From positions 1,860,001-1,924,000 of the forward strand of contig NZ_JAHCDN010000001.1 in assembly GCF_018413605.1 (NCBI RefSeq): 64,000 nt of DNA. Reading direction: 5' to 3'. The position numbers and the translations under genes are program-made. Under the pieces are notes generated by a model. That model saw only the letters and a program-made list of their open reading frames with translations. It did no database searches and had not been told where the DNA came from. Every line of letters starts with the position of its first letter. Position 1 is the stretch's first letter. Below, one piece after another: positions 62,783-64,000 of the stretch. The DNA is from Variovorax sp. PCZ-1 (GTDB taxonomy: Bacteria > Pseudomonadota > Gammaproteobacteria > Burkholderiales > Burkholderiaceae_C).

Positions 62783-64000
<1,218 letters not shown>

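Overview
The window reads as a chromosomal segment of a betaproteobacterium in the order Burkholderiales, most likely Comamonadaceae. The reasons are the gene order pnp, quinone oxidoreductase, tpiA, secG, tRNA-Leu, nuoA to nuoN, DUF2818, NUDIX, DUF1178, the lipase plus membrane-anchored foldase pair, the guaB and guaA pair, and a moderately high GC content with dense short genes on both strands. No taxonomic search could be run, so this is inference from gene content.

Layout. 1-2789 is an iron-uptake block: the end of a TonB-dependent receptor, a PiuC-type dioxygenase, and TonB, ExbB and ExbD, which would energise the receptor. 2909-3640 is a Tat-exported Rieske protein. 3780-12040 is an accessory region of small unrelated modules: a GreA-like protein, a BrnT/BrnA toxin-antitoxin pair, two near-identical GNAT acetyltransferases flanking a lipoprotein and trypsin-like protease, a small membrane protein, and a HEPN-motif protein. 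12076-17542 holds hrpA and a bifunctional NAD(P)HX repair gene. 17600-30968 is a metabolic mix: lipase and foldase, WYL regulator with glyoxalase-like protein, several alpha/beta hydrolases including a haloacetate dehalogenase-like enzyme, MFS transporter, nitronate monooxygenase, cytochrome P450, and DUF1178 and NUDIX genes. 30965-45801 is a complete 14-gene complex I operon with DUF2818. tRNA-Leu(GAG), secG, tpiA, a quinone oxidoreductase, pnp and rpsO follow. 51535-60486 is a second accessory region made of four LysR regulators, each divergent from one or two small redox or unknown enzymes. guaA, a BON/LysM protein and the partial guaB close the window.

The most unusual signal is a dispersed repeat of about 60-70 bases (called Rep-A here), with a core close to CCGGCATAGAATCTGCGCAG followed by AGTGCTATT and a short right arm. 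I count about 18 copies, plus degenerate ones. It lies between the modules of the first accessory region and also inside conserved genes. When read in one orientation it always uses the same frame (hrpA, guaA, tpiA and the start of lifO all show an [10 protein letters not shown]-like peptide). When read in the other orientation it uses another fixed frame (nnr, DUF1178 and nuoJ show an SIALRADSMPANGQ-like peptide). At three gene ends it supplies the stop codon. Two further structures look like scars of integration at the 3' ends of conserved genes: a duplicated hrpA tail bracketing a HEPN gene, and two extra copies of the guaA 3' end bracketing LysR/enzyme modules. No integrase or transposase was seen in the window.
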